A model generated the notes under the pieces. That model saw nothing but the letters and a program-made list of their open reading frames with translations, was not told the DNA's origin and did not search any database. Below, one piece after another: positions 48,047 to 57,195 of a stretch of 64,000 bases of DNA. Made by a program: the position numbers and the translations under genes. The DNA comes from Intrasporangium_A sp039812505 (lineage in GTDB: Bacteria; Actinomycetota; Actinomycetes; Actinomycetales; Dermatophilaceae), in NCBI RefSeq assembly GCF_039812505.1, contig NZ_JBDIAQ010000001.1, positions 1 through 64,000 on the forward strand. Reading direction: 5' to 3'. Numbering within the stretch: the stretch's first letter is position 1; each line of letters starts with the position of its first letter.

Positions 48047-49825
48047 GTGCAGGGAGTCGGTCCGGGATCGGTCCTGGCAGGTCGGTATGCCGTCACCCTG
48101 CGCACCGCCGAAGGCCCGCACCACGAGCGGTGGCGGGCCACCGACCAGACTCTGGAGCGCGACGTCGTCCTGGTGTGCTTCCCGAGCACCGCGTCGGTGA
48201 CCGCGGCCACGCTCGACGCGGCCCGCCGGGCCGCCGGCCTGGAGGACCCGCGCCTGGTCCGGGTGCTCGACGTCGGCACCGACCAGGACGTGTCCTTCGT
48301 GGTCGAGGAGCCGCTGACCGGTTCGGTGACGCTCGCGCACCTGCTGGTGGGCGGCGGCCTGCTCGCCGACGAGGTGCGCCGGCTGGTCGGCGAGTCGGCG
48401 GTCGCGCTCGAGAAGGCCAGGCACCGCGGGCTGCACCATCTGGCGCTGACCCCCGACTGCGTGCTGCGGATGCCCGACGGCGCCGTCAAGGTGCGCGGGC
48501 TGGCGACCGACGCCGCCCTGGCCGACCTCGACGGCGCGCCGGACGACCTCGCCTCCCGGGTCGACGCGGTTGGGCTGGTCCGGCTGACCTACGCGGGCCT
48601 GACCGGCCGCTGGCCCGCGGCGGCGCCCGAGCGTGTCCCGCCGGCCCCGCACGAGGGCCTCGAGCCGGCCCCGACGATCGTCGGCGGGCTGGCCGCTCCG
48701 TCCGAGATCGCCGTCGGGGTCCCGACCGACCTCGACCTGATCTGCCGTCAGACCCTGGCCGACGACGCCGGGCCGGCCTCGCCCGGCGACCTGGCCAACC
48801 AGCTCGCACCCTGGCCGCACGAGGCTCCCACGACCGACGGCGCAACGGCGATCGGGCTGCCCCGGCCGGTGGTCGCAACGAGCTCGACCCGCGTCCTGCC
48901 CGGGCTCGAGCCGGAGACCGAGGAGCATCGCGGGGCGCACCACCTGGCCACCGCGGGCGCCGCCGCGGCGGGGGCGGCCGCCGCGATCGGCGACCGGGTG
49001 GGCTCCTTCGCCCGGGCCGCGGCGGACAAGGCCGCCGCGCGCGCCGCCGAGCGCCGCGCGGCACACACCGAAGGGTTCGACGGCGAGGACGTCGCCCTGC
49101 ACGACGCCCTCGAGGGCGGCGGCAACCAGCAGCTCGAGCCGCCCGTCCCGCTGCTGCGCCACCCGGTGCCGGAGGCACCGTCACGCACCCAGGCCCGGAT
49201 CGCGCTGGCCATCGTCGGCGCGCTGGTCCTCGTCGCCCTGGTCATCGGGGTACAGAACGTCATGAAGATCGGTCGGCACGACGGGCCGGCCACCGCGCCG
49301 GCCGTGACGCCCTCGACGGCAGCCCGGCCGAGCCCGACCGCTTCGGCGACCTCGCCGAGCCCGAGCCCGACGAAGAGCGCGGCGGCGCGCACGCCGATCG
49401 AGATCACCGGCGGCACCGGCTTCGACCCGGAGGGTCACGAGGACCAGGGCGACGCCAAGGCGCGGCTCGCCTTCGACGGCGACCGCGACACGCAGTGGCA
49501 GTCGCGCTGGTTCGCCACCGACGACTTCAACGGCAGCCGCGACGGCGTCGGGCTCGTGCTCGACCTCGACGAGCGGGCCAGGATCAGCCAGGTCGAGCTG
49601 GTCCTGCCGGCCGACCAGGACGTGACCGTGTATGCCGCCGACCGGGCGAGCCTGGCGGGCGCCCAGAAGATCGGCAAGGTCCGCGACAAGTCGGGCACGG
49701 TCAAGCTCACCGCGCCCGACGACCTGAGACCGGCCTCCAAGGTCATCGTCTGGGTCACCAAGGCCGCGCCTGCCGAGGCCCCGAACCGCTTCCGCGCCCA
49801 GGTCTCCGAGGTCGTGGTGCGCTGA
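48047..49825 (+). CDS. MviN-type pseudokinase with extracytoplasmic discoidin-like domain, no MurJ part
   Basis: The 592-residue protein starts at GTG 48047 after GAGGAAGGGG. It has a kinase-like fold (about 8-260) that lacks the active-site residues: VVLVCFP where the Lys strand should be, HRGLHHLALTPDCVL instead of HRDLKPxN, and no DFG. An Ala-rich stretch and one membrane helix (RIALAIVGALVLVALVIGV) follow. A C-terminal discoidin-like domain (about 440-592) contains FDGDRDTQWQSRWFATDDFN. In mycobacterial MviN these follow the MurJ flippase in one chain; here the flippase is absent. The pseudokinase probably binds an FHA protein to control lipid II export. Confidence 0.88.
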   Translation: MQGVGPGSVLAGRYAVTLRTAEGPHHERWRATDQTLERDVVLVCFPSTASVTAATLDAARRAAGLEDPRLVRVLDVGTDQDVSFVVEEPLTGSVTLAHLLVGGGLLADEVRRLVGESAVALEKARHRGLHHLALTPDCVLRMPDGAVKVRGLATDAALADLDGAPDDLASRVDAVGLVRLTYAGLTGRWPAAAPERVPPAPHEGLEPAPTIVGGLAAPSEIAVGVPTDLDLICRQTLADDAGPASPGDLANQLAPWPHEAPTTDGATAIGLPRPVVATSSTRVLPGLEPETEEHRGAHHLATAGAAAAGAAAAIGDRVGSFARAAADKAAARAAERRAAHTEGFDGEDVALHDALEGGGNQQLEPPVPLLRHPVPEAPSRTQARIALAIVGALVLVALVIGVQNVMKIGRHDGPATAPAVTPSTAARPSPTASATSPSPSPTKSAAARTPIEITGGTGFDPEGHEDQGDAKARLAFDGDRDTQWQSRWFATDDFNGSRDGVGLVLDLDERARISQVELVLPADQDVTVYAADRASLAGAQKIGKVRDKSGTVKLTAPDDLRPASKVIVWVTKAAPAEAPNRFRAQVSEVVVR

Positions 49826-49933
49826 CCGCGGCGTCCCGCTCCGGGAACAAGCGCCCCGTAGGATCGGTTGAGCCGTACAGGTCCGGGGCAGCGGCCCCGC
49901 GGTCGACCGATCCGCAACGAATCTGGGAGAACC

Positions 49934-50965
49934 ATGTCCGACGTCCGCAACGTCATCATCGTCGGTTCGGGCCCGGCCGGGTACACGGCCGCGATCTACG
50001 CCGCCCGCGCCAACCTGCACCCCGTGGTCGTCGAGGGCGCCGTGACGGCCGGTGGCGCACTGATGAACACCACGGAGGTCGAGAACTTCCCCGGCTTCCC
50101 CGACGGGATCATGGGCCCGGACCTGATGGACCAGATGCGCGCCCAGGCCGCCCGGTTCGGCGCCGAGCTGGTCACCGACGACGTCGTCGAGGTCTCGCTC
50201 GAGGGCGAGCTCAAGACCGTCACCACCGGCTCGGGCAGCACCTATACGGCTCGCGCGGTCATCCTCGCGATGGGCTCGGCCTACCGCGAGCTCGGCCTGC
50301 CCAACGAGAAGGAGCTGTCCGGGCACGGGGTCTCCTGGTGCGCCACCTGCGACGGGTTCTTCTTCCGCGACCAGGACATCGCCGTCGTCGGCGGGGGCGA
50401 CTCGGCGATCGAGGAGGCCACCTTCCTGACCAAGTTCGCCCGGTCCGTGACGATCGTCCACCGCCGCGACGAGCTGCGCGCCAGCAAGATCATGGCCGAC
50501 CGGGCCTTCGCCAACGACCGCATCGGCTTCGCCTGGAACAGCACGGTCAGCGCGATCCATGGCGACGGCAAGCTCACCGGCGTGACCCTCACCGACACCA
50601 CGACCGGCCAGACCCGCGAGCTGGCCGTGACGGGCCTGTTCGTCGCCATCGGCCACGACCCGCGCAGCGAGCTCGTCAAGGGCGCGGTCGAGCTGGGCCA
50701 GGGCGGCTACGTCATGGTCGACGGACGCTCCACCCGCACCAACCTCGCCGGGGTGTTCGCCTGCGGCGACCTCGTCGACCACACCTACCGTCAGGCCGTG
50801 ACCGCCGCCGGCACCGGCTGTGCCGCTGCCCTGGACGCCGAGCACTACCTGTCCGGCCTGCCCGACGCCGGGCGGCCGGCCGCAGCACCGGCCCTCGTCA
50901 TCGAGGGCGCGAGCCCCGCGGCAGCCGCCGTCCCGGCCACAGCCGGTGCGACGGGCCGGCACTGA
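49934..50965 (+). CDS. trxB: Thioredoxin reductase
   Basis: The 343-residue flavoprotein has the FAD fold (NVIIVGSGPAGYTAAIYAAR), redox pair in SWCATCDGFFF and the NADPH fold (IAVVGGGDSAIEEATFLTKF). The FAD-linked C-terminal motif is GVFACGDLVDHTYRQAVTAA. The tail of about 30 Ala/Pro residues is non-conserved. ATG 49934 has GGGAGA upstream. It reduces the thioredoxin encoded 75 bases downstream. The usual SigM-RsmA genes between MviN and trxB are missing. Confidence 0.97.
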   Translation: MSDVRNVIIVGSGPAGYTAAIYAARANLHPVVVEGAVTAGGALMNTTEVENFPGFPDGIMGPDLMDQMRAQAARFGAELVTDDVVEVSLEGELKTVTTGSGSTYTARAVILAMGSAYRELGLPNEKELSGHGVSWCATCDGFFFRDQDIAVVGGGDSAIEEATFLTKFARSVTIVHRRDELRASKIMADRAFANDRIGFAWNSTVSAIHGDGKLTGVTLTDTTTGQTRELAVTGLFVAIGHDPRSELVKGAVELGQGGYVMVDGRSTRTNLAGVFACGDLVDHTYRQAVTAAGTGCAAALDAEHYLSGLPDAGRPAAAPALVIEGASPAAAAVPATAGATGRH

Positions 50966-51004
50966 CCCGAGCAACCCGCCCCGTCCGCGCGCCCGCTGCC
51001 CAGC

Positions 51005-51027
51005 GGCATACGAGCTCGGCGGCATAC
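51005..51027. repeat. Two adjacent copies of the recurrent word GCGGCATAC
   Basis: GGCATAC at 51005-51011 and 51021-51027, both as GCGGCATACGA, 16 bases apart in the trxB-trxA gap. They are the only close pair among about 28 copies of GGCATAC/GTATGCC in the window. Confidence 0.8.
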
Positions 51028-51039
51028 GAAAGGAACGAG

Positions 51040-51363
<324 letters not shown>

Positions 51364-51496
51364 GCCGGGCTCCCCGGCAGCTCACAGCCGCCGCTCAGCC
51401 CGACCGAACGGTTCGGGTACTAGGCTGCACCACGGCCCCGAACCAGAGCGCGCCGCACGCCGCGGCACCGCCCGAGGCGCGGCGGAAGGAGTCCGA

Positions 51497-52690
51497 ATGA
51501 CGTCGCACCCCGTGAACGCGCTCCGGCCGGGCGACCGCGGCCCGGCCGTCGCCGCCGTCTGCCACCGGCTCATGCTCACCGGCGACCTGCCCGCCTCCTT
51601 CCCGCTCGACGACCGCCGGGATGTCGCCTACGACGCCACCGTCGAGCAGGCCGTGCGGGCCTTCCAGCAGCGCCGTGGCCTGATCGTCGACGGGGTGGTC
51701 GGCAGGGCCACCTTCGCCGTGCTCGACGGGGCGCAGTGGCGGCTCGGCGACCGGGTGCTGCGCTACACGTCCGGACCTGCCCTCGAGGGTGACGACGTCG
51801 GGGTGCTGCAGCGCCGGCTGGTGCAGCTCGGCTTCAGCGTCGGCAAGGTCGACGGCATCCTCGGTCCCGAGACCGACGCCGCGATCCGGACGTTCCAGAG
51901 CGCGGTCGGGCTCGCCGGCGACGGGGTCGTCGGGCCCGGGACGATAGGCGCCTTCGAGGCGCTGCGCCGCAGCGTGGGGGGCGGGTCGGCCACTGCCCTG
52001 CGCGAGCGCGAGCAGCTGCGCCGGTCCGGGCCCAGCCTGGCCGGGCGCACGATCGTGCTCGATCCCGGACACGGCGGGGGTGACCCCGGTGTCATCGGAC
52101 CCGACGGGCTGACCGAGGCCTCGGTCGCGCTCGGCATCGCGGCCCGGGTCGAGGCGCGGCTGTCCGCGCACGGGGTCGACGTGGTCTTCACGCACACCGC
52201 CCACACCCCGGGCGGCTCCGAGGACGAGCGTGCCGCGTTCGCCAACGATGCCGGGGCGGACCTGTTGATCACCCTGCACAGCGACCACTCGATGCAGACC
52301 TCCGGCCACGGCGTCGCGACCTTCTTCTACGGACACCCCGACCATGGTGGGTGGTCCACGATCGGCGAGCGCTTCGCCGACCTCATGCTGCGCGAGGTCG
52401 TGGCCCGCACCGGCCTGACCGACTGCCGCTCACACGCGCGCACGTGGACCCTGCTGCGGCGCACCCGGATGCCGGCCGTCCGGCTCGACTTCGGGTACCT
52501 CACCCACCCCGGCGACTGCGCCCTCCTTGCCCGCCCCGGCATCCTGGACGGGCTGGCCGAGGGCATCGTGGTGGCCTTGCAGCGGATGTACCTCGGCGAC
52601 GCCGACCTCGGCCGCACCGGGATGCTGCGCCTGTCCGACCTGCGCCGGCACCTCGAGGCGATGTCCGCCGGCTCCTCGCCTCCGGGCTGA
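51497..52690 (+). CDS. CwlM-like N-acetylmuramoyl-L-alanine amidase homologue (cytoplasmic)
   Basis: The 397-residue protein has two peptidoglycan-binding repeats (about 10-75 and 95-155; AVRAFQQRRGLIVDGVVGRA and AIRTFQSAVGLAGDGVVGPG). An Amidase_3 domain follows, with zinc ligands in LDPGHGGGDPG, the Glu of GLTEASVAL and His in TLHSDHSMQ. The residue usually a catalytic Glu near the C-terminal end reads Asp in VRLDFGYLTHPGD. There is no signal peptide. This fits CwlM, which in mycobacteria regulates MurA and MurJ rather than cutting wall. Its place after trxA is conserved. Confidence 0.9.
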   Translation: MTSHPVNALRPGDRGPAVAAVCHRLMLTGDLPASFPLDDRRDVAYDATVEQAVRAFQQRRGLIVDGVVGRATFAVLDGAQWRLGDRVLRYTSGPALEGDDVGVLQRRLVQLGFSVGKVDGILGPETDAAIRTFQSAVGLAGDGVVGPGTIGAFEALRRSVGGGSATALREREQLRRSGPSLAGRTIVLDPGHGGGDPGVIGPDGLTEASVALGIAARVEARLSAHGVDVVFTHTAHTPGGSEDERAAFANDAGADLLITLHSDHSMQTSGHGVATFFYGHPDHGGWSTIGERFADLMLREVVARTGLTDCRSHARTWTLLRRTRMPAVRLDFGYLTHPGDCALLARPGILDGLAEGIVVALQRMYLGDADLGRTGMLRLSDLRRHLEAMSAGSSPPG

Positions 52691-52924
52691 GCCCCGCCCG
52701 GGGGGCGTCGTCCCGCCCGGCGCGAGCATCGGATTTGCTCGCCCCCCGAATCGTCCGGCAGGATCGGGGTGGAACGTCCACCGTCAGGCGTAGACCCGCC
52801 GGGCTGTGCCCTGCCTCTGCACGGCACGTCGTCGTGGGCGTTCGGGGGGCCCGACGGCGCGCCACCCTGCATCTTCCCTGGCCTGACCCGACCGTCGGGC
52901 CATCACCTTGAAAGGACCCTTGCA

Positions 52925-53314
52925 ATGGGTGACTTCCTGTCCCACATCTGGGACTTCCTGTGGATGTTCTTCGCCATCTTCGTGTTCGTCGCGTGGCTGA
53001 TCGCGCTGTTCAGCATCCTCGTGGACCTCTTCCGCGACCGCGAGCTGTCCGGCTGGGCGAAGGCCGTCTGGCTGCTCTTCCTGATGTTCGTCCCCTTCCT
53101 GACCGCGCTGGTCTACCTGATCGCCCGCGGCCGCGGCATGGCCGGCCGGGCCACCCGCCAGGCGCAGGCGCAGCAGGACGCCGCCGAGTCCTACATCCGC
53201 TCGGTCGCCCACGCCGGGCCGGCCGCCGAGATCGCCCAGGCCAAGCAGCTGCTCGACTCCGGCTCGATCACCGAGGCGGAGTTCGCCACGATCAAGGCGC
53301 GGGCGCTGGCCTGA
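52925..53314 (+). CDS. SHOCT-domain membrane protein with phospholipase-D-N-like helices
   Basis: From ATG 52925, with AAAGGA upstream, the protein is 129 residues. Two hydrophobic helices (about 10-32 and 45-66; LIALFSILVDLFRDRELSGW between them) match the PLDc_N membrane module. The C-terminal AEIAQAKQLLDSGSITEAEF and following TIKARAL is a SHOCT motif. Such proteins are abundant small membrane proteins in actinobacteria with unknown role, perhaps in oligomer assembly. It is monocistronic, with its own terminator. Confidence 0.92.
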   Translation: MGDFLSHIWDFLWMFFAIFVFVAWLIALFSILVDLFRDRELSGWAKAVWLLFLMFVPFLTALVYLIARGRGMAGRATRQAQAQQDAAESYIRSVAHAGPAAEIAQAKQLLDSGSITEAEFATIKARALA

Positions 53315-53348
53315 GCCGCAACTCCCGGGGCACCGCGCCCTCGTCCGA

Positions 53349-53387
53349 TCAAGCCCCCGGCACCGGAGCAGGTGCGTGGGGGCTTGA
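53349..53387. terminator. Bidirectional terminator
   Basis: TCAAGCCCCC and GGGGGCTTGA form a perfect 10-bp stem with an inner GGCACC/GGTGC pairing, between the convergent SHOCT and response-regulator genes. A-rich and T-rich ends serve both directions. Confidence 0.85.
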
Positions 53388-53407
53388 CCCTTCCCGGGCG
53401 CGTCCGG

Positions 53408-54046
53408 TCAGCGCAGGATGCCCCGTCGGTGGCCCTCGCTGACGGCCGCGGCCCGGTCACGCACCCCGAGCTTGTCGAAGACGTGCAGCAGGTGGGTCTT
53501 GACCGTCGTCTCGCTGACGAACAGCCGCGCGGCGATGTCCTTGTTCGTCGCACCGTCAGCGGCCAGGGCCAGCACCTCACGCTCCCGGGGGCTGAGGGCG
53601 CCCTGGGACGGGGACCGCACCATGGTCACGAGGCGGTCGGCGACGGTCGGTGACAACGTGGTCCGTCCGGCGTGGGCCGCGCGGATGCCGGCGAGCAGCG
53701 TGTCCGCGGAGCTGTCCTTGAGCAGGTAGCCGGTGGCGCCCGCCTCGATCGCGGGCAGCACGTCGGCCTCGGTGTCGAAGGTGGTCACCACCAGCACCCG
53801 CACGTCGGGAGCGCGGGCCGCCAGCGCCCGGATCGCCTCCACCCCGCCCATCCCCGGCATCCGCAGGTCCATCAGCACCACGTCGACCGGGTGCGCCGCC
53901 ACGAACGACAGCGCTGCCGCGCCATCCGCGCAGGCACCGACGACCTCGACCCAGGGAGTGCCACCGAGCATCCCCGCCAGGCCGTCCCGGACGACGGGAT
54001 GGTCGTCGACGACCAGGACCCGGACCGGTCCGCCGATCCGTGTCAT
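53408..54046 (-). CDS. NarL/LuxR-family response regulator of the ABC exporter operon
   Basis: The 212-residue regulator has receiver residues in VLVVDDHPVVRDGL and VVLMDLRMPGMGG, with Lys in GYLLKDSSADT. The LuxR-type DNA-binding domain reads LSPREREVLALAADGATNKD and ETTVKTHLLHVFDKLGVRDR. It overlaps the kinase stop by four bases and is the last gene of an operon that starts with an ABC transporter. It probably induces that transporter in response to a toxic compound or envelope stress (inference from this common arrangement). Confidence 0.95.
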   Translation of the reverse strand: MTRIGGPVRVLVVDDHPVVRDGLAGMLGGTPWVEVVGACADGAAALSFVAAHPVDVVLMDLRMPGMGGVEAIRALAARAPDVRVLVVTTFDTEADVLPAIEAGATGYLLKDSSADTLLAGIRAAHAGRTTLSPTVADRLVTMVRSPSQGALSPREREVLALAADGATNKDIAARLFVSETTVKTHLLHVFDKLGVRDRAAAVSEGHRRGILR

Positions 54047-55380
54047 GCCGGCTCCTCGAGCGCGGCACGCGACCCGGGGGCCGCGACCGGGCTCGGGCCC
54101 TGCTTCGGGATGACCGCGCTGACCGTGGCGCCGGCCCCCGGCTCGGACTCGAGGGTGACCTGCCCGCCCAGAGCGGCGACCCGCCGGCGCATCGACCGCA
54201 GGCCGAAGGCGGTGCCGGACGTCGGGGCGGCAGCGTCACAGCCCCGCCCGTCGTCGCGTACGTCGAGCAGGATGGCGCTGTCCGTGTACGAGAGCGTCAC
54301 GACGACGCGCGCGGCCTGCGCGTGCTTGGCGACGTTGGTCAGCGCCTCCTGCGCGGCGCGGTAGAGTGCGACCTCCGCATCGGCCGTCAGGGCTGCCGCG
54401 GTCCCGACCACCTCCACGTGCGTCGCGACGCCGGTGCCGACCGCCCAGGCGGCCGCCAGCTCCCGGACGGCGTCCGGGAGCCGGGCCTGCTCGAGCCGCT
54501 CCGGCCCGACCGCGGCCAGGAAGCGGCGGGCCTCGGCGAGCGCGTCGCGCGCGATCTGCCTGGCGGCGCTCGCGTGCCGCTGCCGCTCCTCGGCCGAGCC
54601 GGCCCGCTCCAGCGCCTCCAGCTGGGTGATCACGCCGGCCAGCCCCTGCGCGATCGTGTCGTGGACCTCGCCGGCGAAACGCTCCCGCTCGGCCTGCACC
54701 CCGGCCTCGTGGGCCTGGCCCAGCAGCTGGTCGTACAGGCGGGCGTTCTCGGCCAGCACCTGCTGCAGTCGCGCGTTGCTGGTCTCGAGCTCGGCCACCA
54801 GCTCCTTGCGCCGCTCGGCGTGACGGTCGGAGACCTCCATGAACCGGACCACCGCCACCGCGATGCCGAGGTTCATCGCCAGCAGCGCGGCCCAGAACAC
54901 GAGCAGGCCGGTGGTCGGCTCCACCGGCGAGCCCGACTGCGCCCAGCTGATCAGGCCGGCGACGGCCAGGACCCCGACCCAGCGGGGCCAGCCGCGCGCG
55001 ACGTCGAAGGTGCGGATGAACAGGAACCAGGTGAAGAAGCCGTACAGCGGGTGCGCCAGGTCGAGGCACGCGGTGAGCGCGAACAGGACCCCGAGGTAGA
55101 CGCCGTCCGCGGCGCCGCCCAGCCGTCCGGCCCGGCCCAGACCCGGACTGCGGTCCCGGGAGCGACGCACCCGCGCCGTTGACCAGCCCGCCTCCCAGGC
55201 CGAGGTGGCGAGCACCAGACCGAGCAGTGCCGCCGGGGCGATCCGGGACAGCGAGCCGAGCAGAACCACGGTCGTGACCACCAGCAGCAGCCCGTGCGGC
55301 AGCCACCGGAAGAAGGTCGTCTCCCGGCTGCGCCAGCGTTGCTCCGCAGCGGCGAGCCCGCGCCCGTCCTGGCCCATCAT
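54043..55380 (-). CDS. NarL-type sensor histidine kinase of the ABC exporter operon
   Basis: The 445-residue protein has about six hydrophobic helices to residue 185. A coiled-coil follows (RHAERRKELVAELETSNARL, QQVLAENARLYDQLLGQAHE), then HisKA_3 with the phosphorylated His (RFAGEVHDTIAQGLAGVITQ). The HATPase domain carries EALTNVAKHAQAARVV and GTAFGLRSMRRRVAALGGQV. It phosphorylates the regulator at 53408. The long coiled coil probably couples membrane sensing to dimer rearrangement. It lies 48 bases downstream of the ABC permease gene in the same direction. Confidence 0.95.
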   Translation of the reverse strand: MMGQDGRGLAAAEQRWRSRETTFFRWLPHGLLLVVTTVVLLGSLSRIAPAALLGLVLATSAWEAGWSTARVRRSRDRSPGLGRAGRLGGAADGVYLGVLFALTACLDLAHPLYGFFTWFLFIRTFDVARGWPRWVGVLAVAGLISWAQSGSPVEPTTGLLVFWAALLAMNLGIAVAVVRFMEVSDRHAERRKELVAELETSNARLQQVLAENARLYDQLLGQAHEAGVQAERERFAGEVHDTIAQGLAGVITQLEALERAGSAEERQRHASAARQIARDALAEARRFLAAVGPERLEQARLPDAVRELAAAWAVGTGVATHVEVVGTAAALTADAEVALYRAAQEALTNVAKHAQAARVVVTLSYTDSAILLDVRDDGRGCDAAAPTSGTAFGLRSMRRRVAALGGQVTLESEPGAGATVSAVIPKQGPSPVAAPGSRAALEEPA

Positions 55381-55428
55381 CCGATCCTACGCGGCGGGGG
55401 CGGACCCCCGGGGCACCCGGTCACGGCC

Positions 55429-56166
55429 CTACTCCCAACGGAACCAGCGCACGGCCGCGGCGCCCAGCCCGGCGGCATACCCCACCAGCACGAGCAGGTG
55501 CAGCACCGCCGGCCATCCGCCGGCGGCCGCCCGGTACAGCGCCAGCGAGCCCGCCCCGAGCGGGGTGTACCCGCTGATGGTCTGCAGCAGCTCGGGCATG
55601 GCCGGTACCGGCACCCACAGCCCACCGAAGAACATGAGCGGGAAGAAGGCCATCGAGCCGACCCCCGAGGCGACCTTCGCCGAAGGCGCGAGGGCACCGG
55701 CGAGCAGGCCGAGGGCGAGCAGCGCCGCGGTCACGAGCACCAGGACCAGCAGGTATGCCGCCGGGTTCGCCGGCAGGGGGACCGCGAAGGCCGTGCGCGC
55801 GACCGTCACGAGCAGGAGCGCCATGACCAGGACGGCCGCGCCGAGCAGGGTCAGCTGGGCCCACACGAGCCGGTGCCAGCCGGCCGGGGTCGTCGCGAGC
55901 CGCTTGAGGACCTTGCGCTCCCGGTAGGTGCCCAGGATTGTCGCCAGGCCCGTCACGGCCAGGAAGCAGATCGACATCAGGATCAGGACCGGCAGGTAGA
56001 GGTCGATGAGCCGTACCCCGGTGTCGGGGTCGGGGCTGCGGAAGACGGGGATGAGTCCGAAGATGCCGAGCAGCAGGACCGGGAACAAGCAGGCCCAGAA
56101 GCTCAGGATGGGCTCCCGCAGCATGAGACGGCCCTCGGCGCGGGTCATCGCGATGTAGGCGGTCAT
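55429..56166 (-). CDS. ABC-2 type transporter permease (DrrB-like)
   Basis: The 245-residue protein has six hydrophobic helices. The N-terminal cytoplasmic TRAEGRLMLREPILSFWACL precedes helix 1. The ABC-2 signature region lies near YRERKVLKRLATTPAGWHRL. The C-terminal part includes MAFFPLMFFGGLWVPVPAMP. It forms the channel of an exporter with the ATPase at 56163, to which it is coupled by an ATGA overlap. Substrate unknown; antibiotics, peptides or lipids are typical. Confidence 0.93.
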   Translation of the reverse strand: MTAYIAMTRAEGRLMLREPILSFWACLFPVLLLGIFGLIPVFRSPDPDTGVRLIDLYLPVLILMSICFLAVTGLATILGTYRERKVLKRLATTPAGWHRLVWAQLTLLGAAVLVMALLLVTVARTAFAVPLPANPAAYLLVLVLVTAALLALGLLAGALAPSAKVASGVGSMAFFPLMFFGGLWVPVPAMPELLQTISGYTPLGAGSLALYRAAAGGWPAVLHLLVLVGYAAGLGAAAVRWFRWE

Positions 56167-57089
56167 GCCGGCTTCCTCTCGAGGGGGGCGGTGGTGCGGC
56201 TGGTCAGGGCCACGAAGGCGTCGTCGAGCCCGGCCTGCTCGACCCGGAGCCGCTGGGCCAGGATGTCGCGCCGGATCAGCTCGGCGATGACCGACTGGAC
56301 GACGCCGTCGGTGCCGGACACGACGACCTCCGGACCGTTGCGCCCGGCCGTGCGTACCCCCGGCAGGTCGACGAGGTCGGCCGGCTCCACCGGGCGCGAG
56401 GGCACGAAGCGCATCGTCTGGTCCGGGGCCACGCTCGCGGTGATCTGGGCGGGGCTGCCGGACGCGGTGACCCGCCCGGCGTCGATGACCACCAAGCGGT
56501 CGCAGAGCCGCTCGGCCTCCTCCATCGAGTGGGTCACCAGCAGCACCGTCACCCCGGTGTCGCGCAGCTCGCGCACCAGCCGCCAGGTCTCCCGCCGAGC
56601 GGCGGGATCCAGGCCGGTCGTCAGCTCGTCGAGCATCGCGATCCGGGGCCGCCCGACCAGGGCCAGGGCGATCGACAGGCGCTGGCGCTGGCCGCCGGAG
56701 AGCCGGGCGAAGCGGGTGCGCAGGACCGGCCGCAGGCCGAGCCGGTCGACCAGCTCGCCCAGCTCGATCGGGCGCGCGTGGAAGGCGGCGTGCAGCTCGA
56801 GCGCCTCCCGGACGGAGAGCTTGTCCGGCAGTGCGGCCTCCTGCAGCTGGGCGCCGACCAGGGTCGTGATCCGGTCGTGGTCGGTGGCCGGGTCCAGACC
56901 CAGGACGCTGACCAGGCCGGCGTCGCGGCGGCGCAGGCCGAGCAGGCACTCGACGGTCGTCGTCTTGCCCGCTCCGTTCGGGCCGATGATCCCGAAGATC
57001 TCGCCCTCCTGCACGGTGAAGGACACGTCGGCGACGGCGACGGTCTCGCCGTAGGTCCGGCGCAGGTGGGCGACCTCGATGACTGCCAT
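56163..57089 (-). CDS. ABC transporter ATP-binding protein (DrrA/CcmA-type)
   Basis: From ATG 57089 the protein is 308 residues. It contains Walker A (GIIGPNGAGKTTTVECLLGL), the Q loop (GAQLQEAALPDKLSVREALE), signature (LSGGQRQRLSIALALVGRP), Walker B (RIAMLDELTTGLDPAARRE) and the switch His (LLVTHSMEEAERLCDRLVV). The C-terminal 90 residues are the DrrA-type regulatory extension. Walker B ends in DEL rather than the usual DEP, with catalytic Glu present. It powers the exporter formed with the permease and heads the ABC-kinase-regulator operon. Confidence 0.95.
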   Translation of the reverse strand: MAVIEVAHLRRTYGETVAVADVSFTVQEGEIFGIIGPNGAGKTTTVECLLGLRRRDAGLVSVLGLDPATDHDRITTLVGAQLQEAALPDKLSVREALELHAAFHARPIELGELVDRLGLRPVLRTRFARLSGGQRQRLSIALALVGRPRIAMLDELTTGLDPAARRETWRLVRELRDTGVTVLLVTHSMEEAERLCDRLVVIDAGRVTASGSPAQITASVAPDQTMRFVPSRPVEPADLVDLPGVRTAGRNGPEVVVSGTDGVVQSVIAELIRRDILAQRLRVEQAGLDDAFVALTSRTTAPLERKPA

Positions 57090-57195
57090 GCCTCCAGCCT
57101 CGGCCCGCGGGCGCGGCACCGGTATCGGCCGGCCGGGTGCGCTCGGGTCGGGTCCGGACGAGGACGGCATCCCCCGGACGGAGGATGCGGTGGGC

